Shown here piece after piece: positions 1 to 8,079 of a stretch of DNA of 64,000 nt; the first letter of the stretch is position 1, and each line of letters begins with the position of its first letter. The notes beneath the pieces were generated by a model. It was not told the DNA's origin and did no database searches. It saw only the letters and a program-made list of their open reading frames with translations. Both the position numbers and the translations under genes were made by a program. The stretch is from Pseudomonas sp. FeN3W (GTDB lineage Bacteria; Pseudomonadota; Gammaproteobacteria; Pseudomonadales; Pseudomonadaceae). The DNA lies in NCBI GenBank assembly GCA_030263805.2, contig CP136010.1:4355001-4419000 (forward strand). The letters are read 5' to 3'.

Positions 1-56
1 AGCTCAATGGCCTGGCCGAACGCCTGCAGCAGCTGGTCGGCCAGTTCCGCATCTGA
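1..56 (+). CDS. Methyl-accepting chemotaxis protein, C-terminal end (partial)
   Basis: Reading from base 3, the first codons give LNGLAERLQQLVGQFRI followed by TGA at 54-56. This matches the usual tail of Pseudomonas chemoreceptors (L..LA..L..LV.QFR then a hydrophobic residue), and the two complete chemoreceptors in this window end in very similar strings. Only the last 17 residues are present because the window starts inside the gene, so no sensory domain or receptor class can be given. The call is inferred from a short motif. Confidence 0.6.
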   Translation, partial: LNGLAERLQQLVGQFRI

Positions 57-100
57 TCGCGACGCTCTCCGGCGGCCGGTGCAATGCCTGCCGCCGTTGC

Positions 101-129
101 CGGACGGTGCTGCTCGCAGCACCGTTCCG
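101..129 (+). terminator. Hairpin downstream of the partial chemoreceptor gene
   Basis: ACGGTGCTGC (104-113) pairs with GCAGCACCGT (116-125), extended by CGG/CCG with one bulged base. It lies 45 bases after the stop. There is no clear T tract after it, so it may be a terminator or an RNA-stabilising stem. The remaining bases to 326 hold the presumed promoter of the aminopeptidase; no gene is seen there. Confidence 0.45.
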
Positions 130-326
130 TCAGGCGCCACTGAAGCACCTCGCATGAAGTTCCCTGCAGCCCGATCAACGGCGCTACCGGCGGGCGGCTG
201 TCTCAGAACCGAGACGGCGGCCGTTCGGTCTAGCTCCCTATGGCCGCGTCCGCTGAAAGCAGTAGGGGACGATGGCGCAAGCCACAGGCGGCCTGCCCAT
301 CAATCCGTTGCAAGGATGAGTTACCC

Positions 327-1931
327 ATGCACAAGAAAAACAATGCTGTTCGGGTAGTTGCTTCTCTCGCATTACTCACCGGCAGTGTCGCGTTCGCGGC
401 GCCGCAGGTAGACACCTCGCAATTCAACGACTTCTGGACGCCGGACAAGCCCAACGCCGCGCTTTGCCGTTCGCCCTTGCTGGTCGGCACGCCGGTCGGT
501 TTGCCGCGCTGCATGCAGGCGAGCAATGTCATGAAGCACCTGGAGGCGTTGCAGGACATCGCCACGATGAATGACGGCAATCGTGCGTCCGGTCAGCCCG
601 GCTATCAGGCTTCCATCGACTACGTGCGCAGCCGCCTGCAGCGCGCCGGCTATCGCGTCGAAGTGCAGACCTTCCCGTTCCTCGCGTTCTATCCGGTCAG
701 CCCCGGCACGTTGAGCGCCGTGGCGCCGCAGCCGGTGCAGTACGTCTGGGAGGAGGATTTCACTTACGCCGATCAGACCGATCCGGGCAACGTCAGCGCG
801 CCGGTCGTGTCGGTCGACCTGGCTCTCGGCGCTGGCAACACCTCCACCAGTGGCTGTGAACCCGAGGACTTCGCCGGCTTTCCGGCTGGCGCCATCGCGT
901 TGATGCAGCGCGGCACCTGTCCGTTCGGGCAGAAGGCGAGCAATGCGGCAGCGGCCGGTGCAGCTGGCGCCATCATCTTCAACCAGGGGGATACCGAGGA
1001 CCGCAAGGGGCTGCTGGTCGCGACCCTGGGCGAGGACTACAGCGGCGGCATCCCGGTGATGTTCTCGACCTATGACAACGGCGTGGCCTGGTCGCAGAGC
1101 GCGGGTCTGCAACTGAGCATGAACGTCGATGTGGTGCGCGAGCAGACCGAGACCTACAACCTGCTGGCCGAGACGCGCCGCGGCGATCCGGGCAACGTGG
1201 TCATGGTCGGCGCGCATCTCGACTCGGTATTCGAAGGGGCGGGCATCAACGACAACGGCTCGGGCAGCGCCGCACTGCTGGAAATGGCCCTGCTGATGAG
1301 CAAGGCGCGGCCGGAAAACAAGGTGCGCTTTGCCTGGTGGGGGGCGGAGGAGTCCGGGCTGGTCGGCTCGACCTACTATGTCACGCAGTTGCCGGACGAG
1401 GAGAAACAGCGCATCAAGGCCTATCTGAACGTCGACATGATCGGTTCGCCGAACTACGCCAACTTCATCTATGACGGCGATGGCTCCGATTTCGGCCTGC
1501 AGGGCCCACCCGGCTCGGCCGCCATCGAACGCCTGCTGCGCACCTATTTCCAGCTGCGCAACGCGCCGTCGGAAGGCACAGAGATCGACTTCCGCTCCGA
1601 CTACGCGCAGTTCTTCGAGGACGGCATCGCCTTCGGCGGACTGTTCACCGGCGCCGAGGACATCAAGACCGAGGAGCAGGCGCAGCGTTACGGCGGCGCA
1701 GCCGGCCAGTCGTTCGATCCGTGCTATCACAACGAATGCGACGACCTCGGCAACATCTCCATTGAGGCGCTGGAGTTGCACGGCGATGCGCTGGCCTTCG
1801 CCACCAGCTGGCTATCGCTGTCGACCCGGATGATCGATGACGAAATCGCCGCGGCGGCCGAGCAGAGCATCGGCAGTATGCGCATCCAGCAGGTGCAGGA
1901 GAAGTCGCGCTGGGGTCACTGGATCCGTTGA
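327..1931 (+). CDS. Secreted M28 zinc aminopeptidase, PaAP-like
   Basis: A 534-residue protein that matches the Pseudomonas aeruginosa secreted aminopeptidase PaAP along its length (about 536 residues in that species). It starts with a Sec signal peptide (MHKKNN...AFAAPQ), then a protease-associated domain around residues 150-280, then the M28 peptidase domain. Metal ligands expected of the family are visible: H and D in GAHLDS and GINDNGSGS, E in WWGAEESG, D in NVDMIG and H in CYHNEC. It should release N-terminal amino acids, with a preference for leucine in PaAP, outside the cell. The start at 327 is chosen over an in-frame upstream codon at 240 because it has an AAGGATGAG ribosome site and opens directly into the signal peptide. 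It appears monocistronic, followed by a strong hairpin. In P. aeruginosa the orthologue is quorum-regulated; nothing here proves that. Confidence 0.93.
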   Translation: MHKKNNAVRVVASLALLTGSVAFAAPQVDTSQFNDFWTPDKPNAALCRSPLLVGTPVGLPRCMQASNVMKHLEALQDIATMNDGNRASGQPGYQASIDYVRSRLQRAGYRVEVQTFPFLAFYPVSPGTLSAVAPQPVQYVWEEDFTYADQTDPGNVSAPVVSVDLALGAGNTSTSGCEPEDFAGFPAGAIALMQRGTCPFGQKASNAAAAGAAGAIIFNQGDTEDRKGLLVATLGEDYSGGIPVMFSTYDNGVAWSQSAGLQLSMNVDVVREQTETYNLLAETRRGDPGNVVMVGAHLDSVFEGAGINDNGSGSAALLEMALLMSKARPENKVRFAWWGAEESGLVGSTYYVTQLPDEEKQRIKAYLNVDMIGSPNYANFIYDGDGSDFGLQGPPGSAAIERLLRTYFQLRNAPSEGTEIDFRSDYAQFFEDGIAFGGLFTGAEDIKTEEQAQRYGGAAGQSFDPCYHNECDDLGNISIEALELHGDALAFATSWLSLSTRMIDDEIAAAAEQSIGSMRIQQVQEKSRWGHWIR

Positions 1932-1941
1932 TCGGCTGAAT

Positions 1942-1965
1942 ACCGCGCCGGCATGCCGGCGCGGT
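1942..1965 (+). terminator. Perfect palindromic hairpin after the aminopeptidase gene
   Basis: ACCGCGCCGGC (1942-1952) and GCCGGCGCGGT (1955-1965) form an uninterrupted 24-base palindrome starting 10 bases after the stop codon. The position suits a terminator, although no T run follows. Confidence 0.6.
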
Positions 1966-2048
1966 CCCTGCACAAACACCCTTGCCCTTCGGCCGGCCGG
2001 GCAAATCTGCGACAATCGCGCCCTTCACGAATTGCCCCACGGCTGTCC

Positions 2049-5000
2049 ATGACTGACGCAACGCCCGCTATCGATACCCTGCTGAAGAATCTCGACCAGG
2101 CCCTGTTCGCAGATCGCCACCGCCTGCGCCGGCAGCTGCACGAGCTGAGAAAGAAGCCCGACGAGGCCAAACTCGCCCAGTGGCTGGAGCGCTTCCAGGC
2201 GTCGGTGGCCAAGGTCGAGGCGCGCCGGCAGAGCGTGCCGCGCATTCGCTACGACGACAGCCTGCCAATCGCGGCCAAGCGCGACGAGATCAAGGCCGCG
2301 CTGGAAAAGCATCAGGTGCTGGTGATCGCCGGTGAGACCGGCTCCGGCAAGACCACCCAGCTGCCGAAGATCTGCCTGGAGATCGGCCGTGGCGTGCACG
2401 GGCTGATCGGCCATACCCAGCCGCGCCGGCTCGCGGCACGTAGCGTCGCTACCCGCGTGGCCGAGGAAATCGGCACGCCACTGGGTGAGCTGGTGGGTTA
2501 TCAGGTGCGTTTCGAGGATCAGAGCAAGGACAGCTCGCTGATCAAGCTGATGACCGACGGCATCCTGCTGGCCGAAACGCAGCACGACCGCTTCCTCGAG
2601 CGTTACGACACCATCATCGTCGACGAGGCCCACGAGCGTTCGCTGAACATCGACTTCCTGCTCGGCTTTCTCAAGACCCTGCTGCCGCGGCGGCCGGATC
2701 TGAAGGTCATCATTACTTCGGCGACCATCGACCTGCAGCGCTTTTCGGAGCATTTCGACGGTGCGCCCATCGTTGAGGTCTCCGGGCGTACCTACCCGGT
2801 GGAAACCTGGTATCGGCCACTGGCGGCCGAGATCGACGAGGACGGCAACCGGGTCGAGGACGACCTGACCGTCGACCAGGGCATCCTCGCCGCGCTTGAC
2901 GAGATCGCCGCCCACGAGCAGAGCGTCGGCAAGCGTCCCGGCGATGTGCTGGTGTTCCTCCCCGGTGAGCGCGAAATCCGCGACGCCGCCGAGGTGCTGC
3001 GCAAGGCAAATCTGAAGTTCACCGAGGTGCTGCCGCTGTACGCGCGGCTGACGCCGGCCGAGCAGCAGAAGATCTTCCAGCCGCGACCGGGGCGCAAGAT
3101 CGTGCTGGCCACCAACGTCGCCGAGACCTCGCTGACCGTGCCGGGCATTCGCTACGTGATCGATTCCGGCACCGCGCGCATCAGCCGCTACAGCTACCGC
3201 GCCAAGGTTCAGCGCCTGCCGATCGAGGCGGTGTCCCAGGCCAGCGCCAACCAGCGCAAGGGGCGCTGCGGGCGGGTCGAGCCGGGTATCTGCATTCGCC
3301 TGTACAGCGAGGAAGATTTCCTCGGTCGGCCCGAATTCACCGATCCGGAGATCCTGCGCACCAACCTCGCCGCGGTGATCCTGCAGATGCTGCATCTGCG
3401 CCTGGGCGATATTCAGGATTTCCCCTTTATCGAGCCGCCGGATGGCAAGGCCATCAGCGACGGCTTCAACCTGTTGCAGGAGCTCTCGGCGGTCAACCGC
3501 GAGAACCAGCTGACCCCGCTGGGCCGCCAACTGGCACGCCTGCCGATCGACCCGAGACTGGGTCGCATGCTGCTGGAAGCCGCGCAGCAGGGCAGCCTGG
3601 CCGAGGTGCTGATCGTCGCCAGCGCACTCTCGGTACAGGATGTGCGCGAGCGTCCGGCCGACCGCCAGCAGGCCGCCGACCAGGCGCATGCGCAATGGAA
3701 GGACCCGGATTCGGACTTCGCCGCGCTGATCAACCTCTGGCGTGGTTTCGAAGAGAAGCGCCAGGAACTGGGCTCCAACCCGCTGCGCAGCTGGTGCCGG
3801 AAGAACTTCCTCAACTACCTGCGCCTGCGCGAGTGGCGCGACGCGCATCGCCAGCTGACGCTGATCGCCCGCGAACTCAAGCTCGGTTCTGGCAGGTCGG
3901 TGGATGGCTCCGGCCAACCACAGCACGCCGACAAGGCACGTAGGGTGAAAGACGGCGAAGCCTCTTCCACGCGTCCGGCCGAGGCTAGCGCCCAACCCGT
4001 CCCGACCAAGGACACCAAGGTCAACGTCATCCTCCGCCAGCAGGCCGAAGCCAGCGAGGCGGCGCAGAAAGCCAAGAGCTATGCGGCGGTGCACAAGGCG
4101 ATCCTCGCCGGCCTGCTCAGCCAGGTCGGCAACAAGACCGAGGAGGGCGACTTCCTCGGGGCGCGCCAGCGGCGCTTCTGGGTGCATCCATCCAGCGTGA
4201 TCGGCCGCAAGAAGCCCAATTGGCTGATGGCCGCCGAGCTGGTGGAAACCACCAAGCTGTTCGCGCGCATGGTCGCCAAGATCGAACCGGACTGGATCGA
4301 GCCATTGGCCGGGCATCTGATCAAGAAGAACCACTTCGAGCCGCACTGGGAGAAGAAGCGCGGCCAGGTGGTGGCCTACGAGCAGGTGACACTCTACGGC
4401 ATGATCGTCGTCGGCCGCCGGCCGGTGCATTACGGGCCCATCGACCCGCCGGCGGCGCGTGAGCTGTTCATCCGCGAAGGGCTGGTGCGCGGCGAGATGC
4501 ACAGCCGCGCCCGCGCGCTCAGCGCCAATCGCGAGCTGCTCGAACGCCTCGACGAGCTGGAAGCCAAGGCGCGGCGCCGCGACATCCTCGCCGACGAGGA
4601 AACCCTGTTCGACTACTACGATGCGCGGCTGCCGGCGGACATCTACCAGACCGCCAGCTTCGAGAACTGGTACAAGCGCGAAAGCGCGAAGAACCCGCAG
4701 CTGCTGATCATGCGCGAGGAAGACGTGCTCGCCCGCGAGGCCAGCGAAGTCACCGCCGCGCAGTACCCGGATCACCTGCGCATCGGCGAGCTGCAGTTGC
4801 CGCTGGAATACCATTTCGAACCCAACCATCCGCGCGATGGCGTGACCTTGCGCGTACCGGCGCCGCTGTTGCCTCAATTGCGCAGCGAGCGGCTCGACTG
4901 GCTGGTGCCCGGGCTGCTGGAAACCAAGGCCGTGGCGCTGGTGCGCAACCTGCCCAAGGCACTGCGCAAGAACTTCGTGCCGGTGCCGGATTTCGTCGGT

Positions 5001-6131
5001 GCCGCGCTGGCCAAGATCGCTTTCGGCGAAGGCGCGCTGCCCGAGGCGCTGGGTCGCGAGCTGCTGCGCATGACCGGCGCGCGGGTGCCGGAGGAGGCCT
5101 GGGCCGAGGCGGCTGCCGGTTTGGAGAACCACCTGAAGATGAACATCGAAGTGGTCGATGCGCGCGGCAAATTCCTTGGTGAAGGGCGTGACCTGGCTGA
5201 ACTCACTGCGCGCTTCGCCGAGGCCAGTCAGGCCGCGCTGGCGCCGCCGCAGCAGAAGGCCGAGCAGAAGCCGGTCGAGGCCAAGGGTTTTGCCCAGGTC
5301 GCGGAAAAGGCGCAGGCGAAGATGGCCGGGCTGTCGATGACGGTCTATCCGGCGCTGGTGGAAGAGGGCGGGGTGGTCAAGGAGGGGCGTTTTCCGACCC
5401 AGGCCGAGGCCGAGTGGCAACATCGCCGCGCGCTGCAGCGCCTGTTGCTGCAGCAGCTGGCGGAACCCGCCAAGTACCTGCGCAACAAGCTGCCGGGGCT
5501 GACCGAACTGGGCCTGCTCTACCGCGATATGGGCAAGGTCGACGCGCTGGTCGAGGATATCCTGCTGGCCAGCCTGGACAGCTGCATCCTGGACGGCGAG
5601 GCCCCGCTGCCGCGTGACGGCGCCGCCCTGGCGTCCCTGGCCGAGCGCAAGCGCGGCGACTGGACCGCACATGCCGAACGCCTGGCGCGCCTGACGCTGG
5701 AAATCCTCAAGCACTGGCACGGCCTGCAGAAGCGCTTCAAGGGCAAGATCGACCTGGCCCAGGCGGTGGCGCTCAACGACATCAAGGCGCAGCTGGGCAA
5801 CCTGGTCTATCCGGGCTTTGTCCGCGAAACGCCTGCCGAGTGGCTGAAGGAGTACCCGCGCTACCTCAAGGCCGTCGAGCAGCGCTTCGAGAAGATCGGT
5901 GCGCAGCTGCAGCGTGACCGGGTCTGGTCCGGTGAGCTCACCGGCTACTGGGAGCAGTACCAGGCACGCCTGAAGAAGCACCTGCAGGAAGGCAAGCGCG
6001 ATGCCGAGCTGGCGCTGTATCGCTGGATGCTCGAGGAATATCGCGTCTCGCTCTGGGCGCAGCAGCTCGGCACCAGGATGGCGGTATCGGACAAGCGTCT
6101 GAACAAGCAGTGGAGCCAGGTCGAGCCCTGA
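2049..6131 (+). CDS. hrpA: ATP-dependent RNA helicase HrpA
   Basis: A 1360-residue DEAH-box helicase. Visible motifs in order: Walker A GETGSGKTTQLPK, the DEAH box in VDEAHERSLN, SATID, TNVAETSLTVPG and QRKGRCGRV, followed by helicase-associated domains and the long C-terminal DUF3418 region of HrpA. HrpA-type helicases act on mRNA and stalled ribosomes in the cytoplasm. The start at 2049 (MTDATPAIDTLL) is preferred over a codon at 1953, which would add 32 low-complexity residues. The protein is somewhat longer than usual because of an extra segment at about residues 615-680, between ELKL and AVHKAILAGLL. Part of that segment is encoded by a REP-like palindrome. The gene is followed 38 bases later by a RarD-like transporter, possibly cotranscribed. 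Confidence 0.95.
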   Translation: MTDATPAIDTLLKNLDQALFADRHRLRRQLHELRKKPDEAKLAQWLERFQASVAKVEARRQSVPRIRYDDSLPIAAKRDEIKAALEKHQVLVIAGETGSGKTTQLPKICLEIGRGVHGLIGHTQPRRLAARSVATRVAEEIGTPLGELVGYQVRFEDQSKDSSLIKLMTDGILLAETQHDRFLERYDTIIVDEAHERSLNIDFLLGFLKTLLPRRPDLKVIITSATIDLQRFSEHFDGAPIVEVSGRTYPVETWYRPLAAEIDEDGNRVEDDLTVDQGILAALDEIAAHEQSVGKRPGDVLVFLPGEREIRDAAEVLRKANLKFTEVLPLYARLTPAEQQKIFQPRPGRKIVLATNVAETSLTVPGIRYVIDSGTARISRYSYRAKVQRLPIEAVSQASANQRKGRCGRVEPGICIRLYSEEDFLGRPEFTDPEILRTNLAAVILQMLHLRLGDIQDFPFIEPPDGKAISDGFNLLQELSAVNRENQLTPLGRQLARLPIDPRLGRMLLEAAQQGSLAEVLIVASALSVQDVRERPADRQQAADQAHAQWKDPDSDFAALINLWRGFEEKRQELGSNPLRSWCRKNFLNYLRLREWRDAHRQLTLIARELKLGSGRSVDGSGQPQHADKARRVKDGEASSTRPAEASAQPVPTKDTKVNVILRQQAEASEAAQKAKSYAAVHKAILAGLLSQVGNKTEEGDFLGARQRRFWVHPSSVIGRKKPNWLMAAELVETTKLFARMVAKIEPDWIEPLAGHLIKKNHFEPHWEKKRGQVVAYEQVTLYGMIVVGRRPVHYGPIDPPAARELFIREGLVRGEMHSRARALSANRELLERLDELEAKARRRDILADEETLFDYYDARLPADIYQTASFENWYKRESAKNPQLLIMREEDVLAREASEVTAAQYPDHLRIGELQLPLEYHFEPNHPRDGVTLRVPAPLLPQLRSERLDWLVPGLLETKAVALVRNLPKALRKNFVPVPDFVGAALAKIAFGEGALPEALGRELLRMTGARVPEEAWAEAAAGLENHLKMNIEVVDARGKFLGEGRDLAELTARFAEASQAALAPPQQKAEQKPVEAKGFAQVAEKAQAKMAGLSMTVYPALVEEGGVVKEGRFPTQAEAEWQHRRALQRLLLQQLAEPAKYLRNKLPGLTELGLLYRDMGKVDALVEDILLASLDSCILDGEAPLPRDGAALASLAERKRGDWTAHAERLARLTLEILKHWHGLQKRFKGKIDLAQAVALNDIKAQLGNLVYPGFVRETPAEWLKEYPRYLKAVEQRFEKIGAQLQRDRVWSGELTGYWEQYQARLKKHLQEGKRDAELALYRWMLEEYRVSLWAQQLGTRMAVSDKRLNKQWSQVEP
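3939..3973 (+). repeat. REP-like palindrome inside hrpA
   Basis: The sequence around GTAGGGTGAAAGAC...GCC...TCTTCCAC forms an imperfect hairpin: GTGAAAGA (3945-3952) with TCTTCCAC (3963-3970), and GGC/GCC around a GAA loop. The GTAGGGTG-plus-stem layout resembles intergenic Pseudomonas repeats, and a related palindrome occurs at 36520-36550. It is translated in frame as part of an extra segment in HrpA. Confidence 0.5.
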
Positions 6132-6169
6132 GGCCGGGGCCGGTACGCATCGTCAATCGCAGGAAGCCC

Positions 6170-7063
6170 ATGGAAACTCGGAACAGGCTGGCGGGCGTGG
6201 CGGGCTCGCTGGGAGCCTCGACGCTCTTCGCCACGCTGTACTACTACACCACGCTGCTCGAGCCGCTGAGCGGTCAGCAGATCTACGGCTGGCGCATTCT
6301 GCTCACCGCGCCCTGCCTGGCATTGCTGCTGCTCGCCATCGGTCGCTGGGGCGAGGTCCGCGAGATCCTGGCGCGCCTGCCAGCCGAATCGCGGCTGTGG
6401 CTCGCGCTACCGCTGTCCTCGGCGCTGGTCGGCTTGCAGCTTTGGCTGTTCATGTGGGCGCCGATCAACGGCCACGGGCTGGACGTCTCGCTTGGCTATT
6501 TTCTGCTGCCGCTGACGCTGGTGCTTACCGGGCGCCTGGTCTTCGGTGAGGCGATCAGCCGCCTGCAACGCCTGGCCTGTCTGCTGGCGGCGGTTGGCGT
6601 GGGCAATCAGCTGCTGCTGGCCTCGTCGCTGTCCTGGCCGGTGCTGGCCGTCGCGCTTGGCTACCCCGGCTACTTCGCCCTGCGCCGTTGGATCGGCACC
6701 GCCAACCTGGGTGGTCTGTGGCTCGATTTGGTTATCAGTCTGCCGGTCGCCGCACTGTTCGCCTTCGGCAGCGGTGACACGTTGGACCTGCTTGTCGGCA
6801 ATTCCCGCCTGCCCCTGCTGATCGCTGGCCTGGGCGCGCTCAGCGCGCTGGCCCTGGGGCTGATGATCAACGCCAGCAAGTACCTCAGCCTGACCCTGTT
6901 CGGCCTGCTCAGCTATGTCGAGCCGGTACTGTTGGTGGTCGTGGCGCTGTTACTCGGCGAGAGCATCGCCCCGGACCAGTGGCTGACCTACGGGGCGATC
7001 TGGGCGGCGATCGCTGCGTTGGTCTTCGAAGGATTGCGGGTGCTGCGTCGGGGGCTAGGGTAG
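6170..7063 (+). CDS. rarD: EamA/RarD-family inner-membrane transporter
   Basis: A 297-residue hydrophobic protein with about ten membrane segments. Its opening (GSLGASTLFATLYYYTTLLEPLSGQQIYGWRI) is typical of the RarD branch of the drug/metabolite transporter superfamily. RarD proteins are annotated as chloramphenicol-sensitive permeases, but the physiological substrate is not known, so the symbol is a family assignment. The start at 6170 follows a GCAGGAAG ribosome site; an earlier codon at 6110 would overlap hrpA and adds a charged, non-conserved leader. It is 38 bases downstream of hrpA on the same strand. The 105 bases after its stop hold no gene and separate it from the convergent FHA gene. 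Confidence 0.8.
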   Translation: METRNRLAGVAGSLGASTLFATLYYYTTLLEPLSGQQIYGWRILLTAPCLALLLLAIGRWGEVREILARLPAESRLWLALPLSSALVGLQLWLFMWAPINGHGLDVSLGYFLLPLTLVLTGRLVFGEAISRLQRLACLLAAVGVGNQLLLASSLSWPVLAVALGYPGYFALRRWIGTANLGGLWLDLVISLPVAALFAFGSGDTLDLLVGNSRLPLLIAGLGALSALALGLMINASKYLSLTLFGLLSYVEPVLLVVVALLLGESIAPDQWLTYGAIWAAIAALVFEGLRVLRRGLG

Positions 7064-7168
7064 CGTTCGGTGGTGCTTGATCAGGCGCCGAGGATTCGTC
7101 GGGCAGCTACGCCAGCAGGTAGAGCGCGAAGCCGCACTACTTATGCCGCCGTTGCAGCCCGCTAGTTG

Positions 7169-8023
7169 CTAGATTATCCGCTGCCCGAGGAGGCCTGCGA
7201 CGATCGCCAGGGCCAGCGCGCCGAGCAGCGCGGCGAGGCGCCAGGCCTTTCGTGGACTTTCGGTGGCGGCCGCAGCGGTCGTGGGGGGCGTGGCGAGGTG
7301 CAGCGGGTTCGGTGTGGCAGGCCGGGGCCGCGCAGGTTTAGGCTGGGCAGCGACCGCGGCGGGAAGGTCGGCGGCGCGGACGAAGACGGTGGCGTCTTCA
7401 TCGACGACTTCCGGGGCGCTGACCTTGGGACCGATCACCAGCAGCGTGGTATTGCCCAGCTGGATCTGGTCGCCCGGCTGCAGGACGGCGGTCGTGACCT
7501 TTTCGCGGTTCACCAGCAGGCCGTTGGCCGAGGCCAGGTCCTTGACTTCCAGCACATCGCCCTTGAGGTAGAACTCGGCATGGCGGCGCGACAGCTCGGC
7601 ATCGCTGAAGCACAGTTCGCACTTGACCGAGCGGCCGAAGGTCATCGAGCCGGTGATGTGGTACTTGTGGCCCTGGTTCTCGCCCTTGACTACCTGCAAC
7701 AGCCAGCGTGGAGCGCTCGTGACCTTGGCGCCGGCCTTGGCCGGATCGACGATCTGCAGTTCCAGCGCGCCCAGGCGCAGGCGGTCGCCGGAACGGATCT
7801 GGTAACGCTCGCCGATCTTCTCGTCATTGACGTAGGTGCCGCCAGGCGTGCCGAGGTCGGTGAGGTAATAGAAGCGGTTCTCCAGCAGCAGTTCGGCGTG
7901 AAATGGCGCGATTCCGGCGTCGTTGGCCACCAGCTTGTTGCTGCGGTCCGAACCGAGGGTGAAGCGTTCATCGGCAAGCCAGACCGGACTCTGGCGATTG
8001 TCAGCGAAGTGGATCCTGAGCAT
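7169..8023 (-). CDS. Double-FHA-domain protein with C-terminal membrane anchor
   Basis: A 284-residue protein with two forkhead-associated domains. The first is at about residues 20-90 (LGSDRSNKLV...PFHAELLLENRFYYLTDLGTPGGTYVND) and the second at about 115-190 (FGRSVKCELCFSDAELSRRHAEFYL...SANGLLVN). FHA domains bind phosphothreonine. A proline/alanine-rich linker leads to a hydrophobic helix at the extreme C terminus (LAALLGALALAIVAGLLGQRII), so it should be tail-anchored with the FHA domains in the cytoplasm. It is last in an operon after a PP2C phosphatase and a Ser/Thr kinase, 56 bases behind the kinase. The likely role is reader of kinase-made phosphothreonines. The start at 8023 has an AGAAGG ribosome site; the upstream in-frame codon at 8104 overlaps the kinase gene. 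Confidence 0.85.
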   Translation of the reverse strand: MLRIHFADNRQSPVWLADERFTLGSDRSNKLVANDAGIAPFHAELLLENRFYYLTDLGTPGGTYVNDEKIGERYQIRSGDRLRLGALELQIVDPAKAGAKVTSAPRWLLQVVKGENQGHKYHITGSMTFGRSVKCELCFSDAELSRRHAEFYLKGDVLEVKDLASANGLLVNREKVTTAVLQPGDQIQLGNTTLLVIGPKVSAPEVVDEDATVFVRAADLPAAVAAQPKPARPRPATPNPLHLATPPTTAAAATESPRKAWRLAALLGALALAIVAGLLGQRII

Positions 8024-8079
8024 GGCGCGGTACCTTCTAGCGGAGCGGGCGACGGCCTGGGCCGAACGGCGCTCGCGAA

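Noticed and set aside
2025..5981. A 1318-residue open frame antisense to hrpA, and similar long antisense frames opposite other genes (for example 372-1781, 42995-44500, 46634-47962).
   Set aside because: High GC content leaves few stops on the opposite strand; these frames are low-complexity, match no family and lie fully over well-supported genes.
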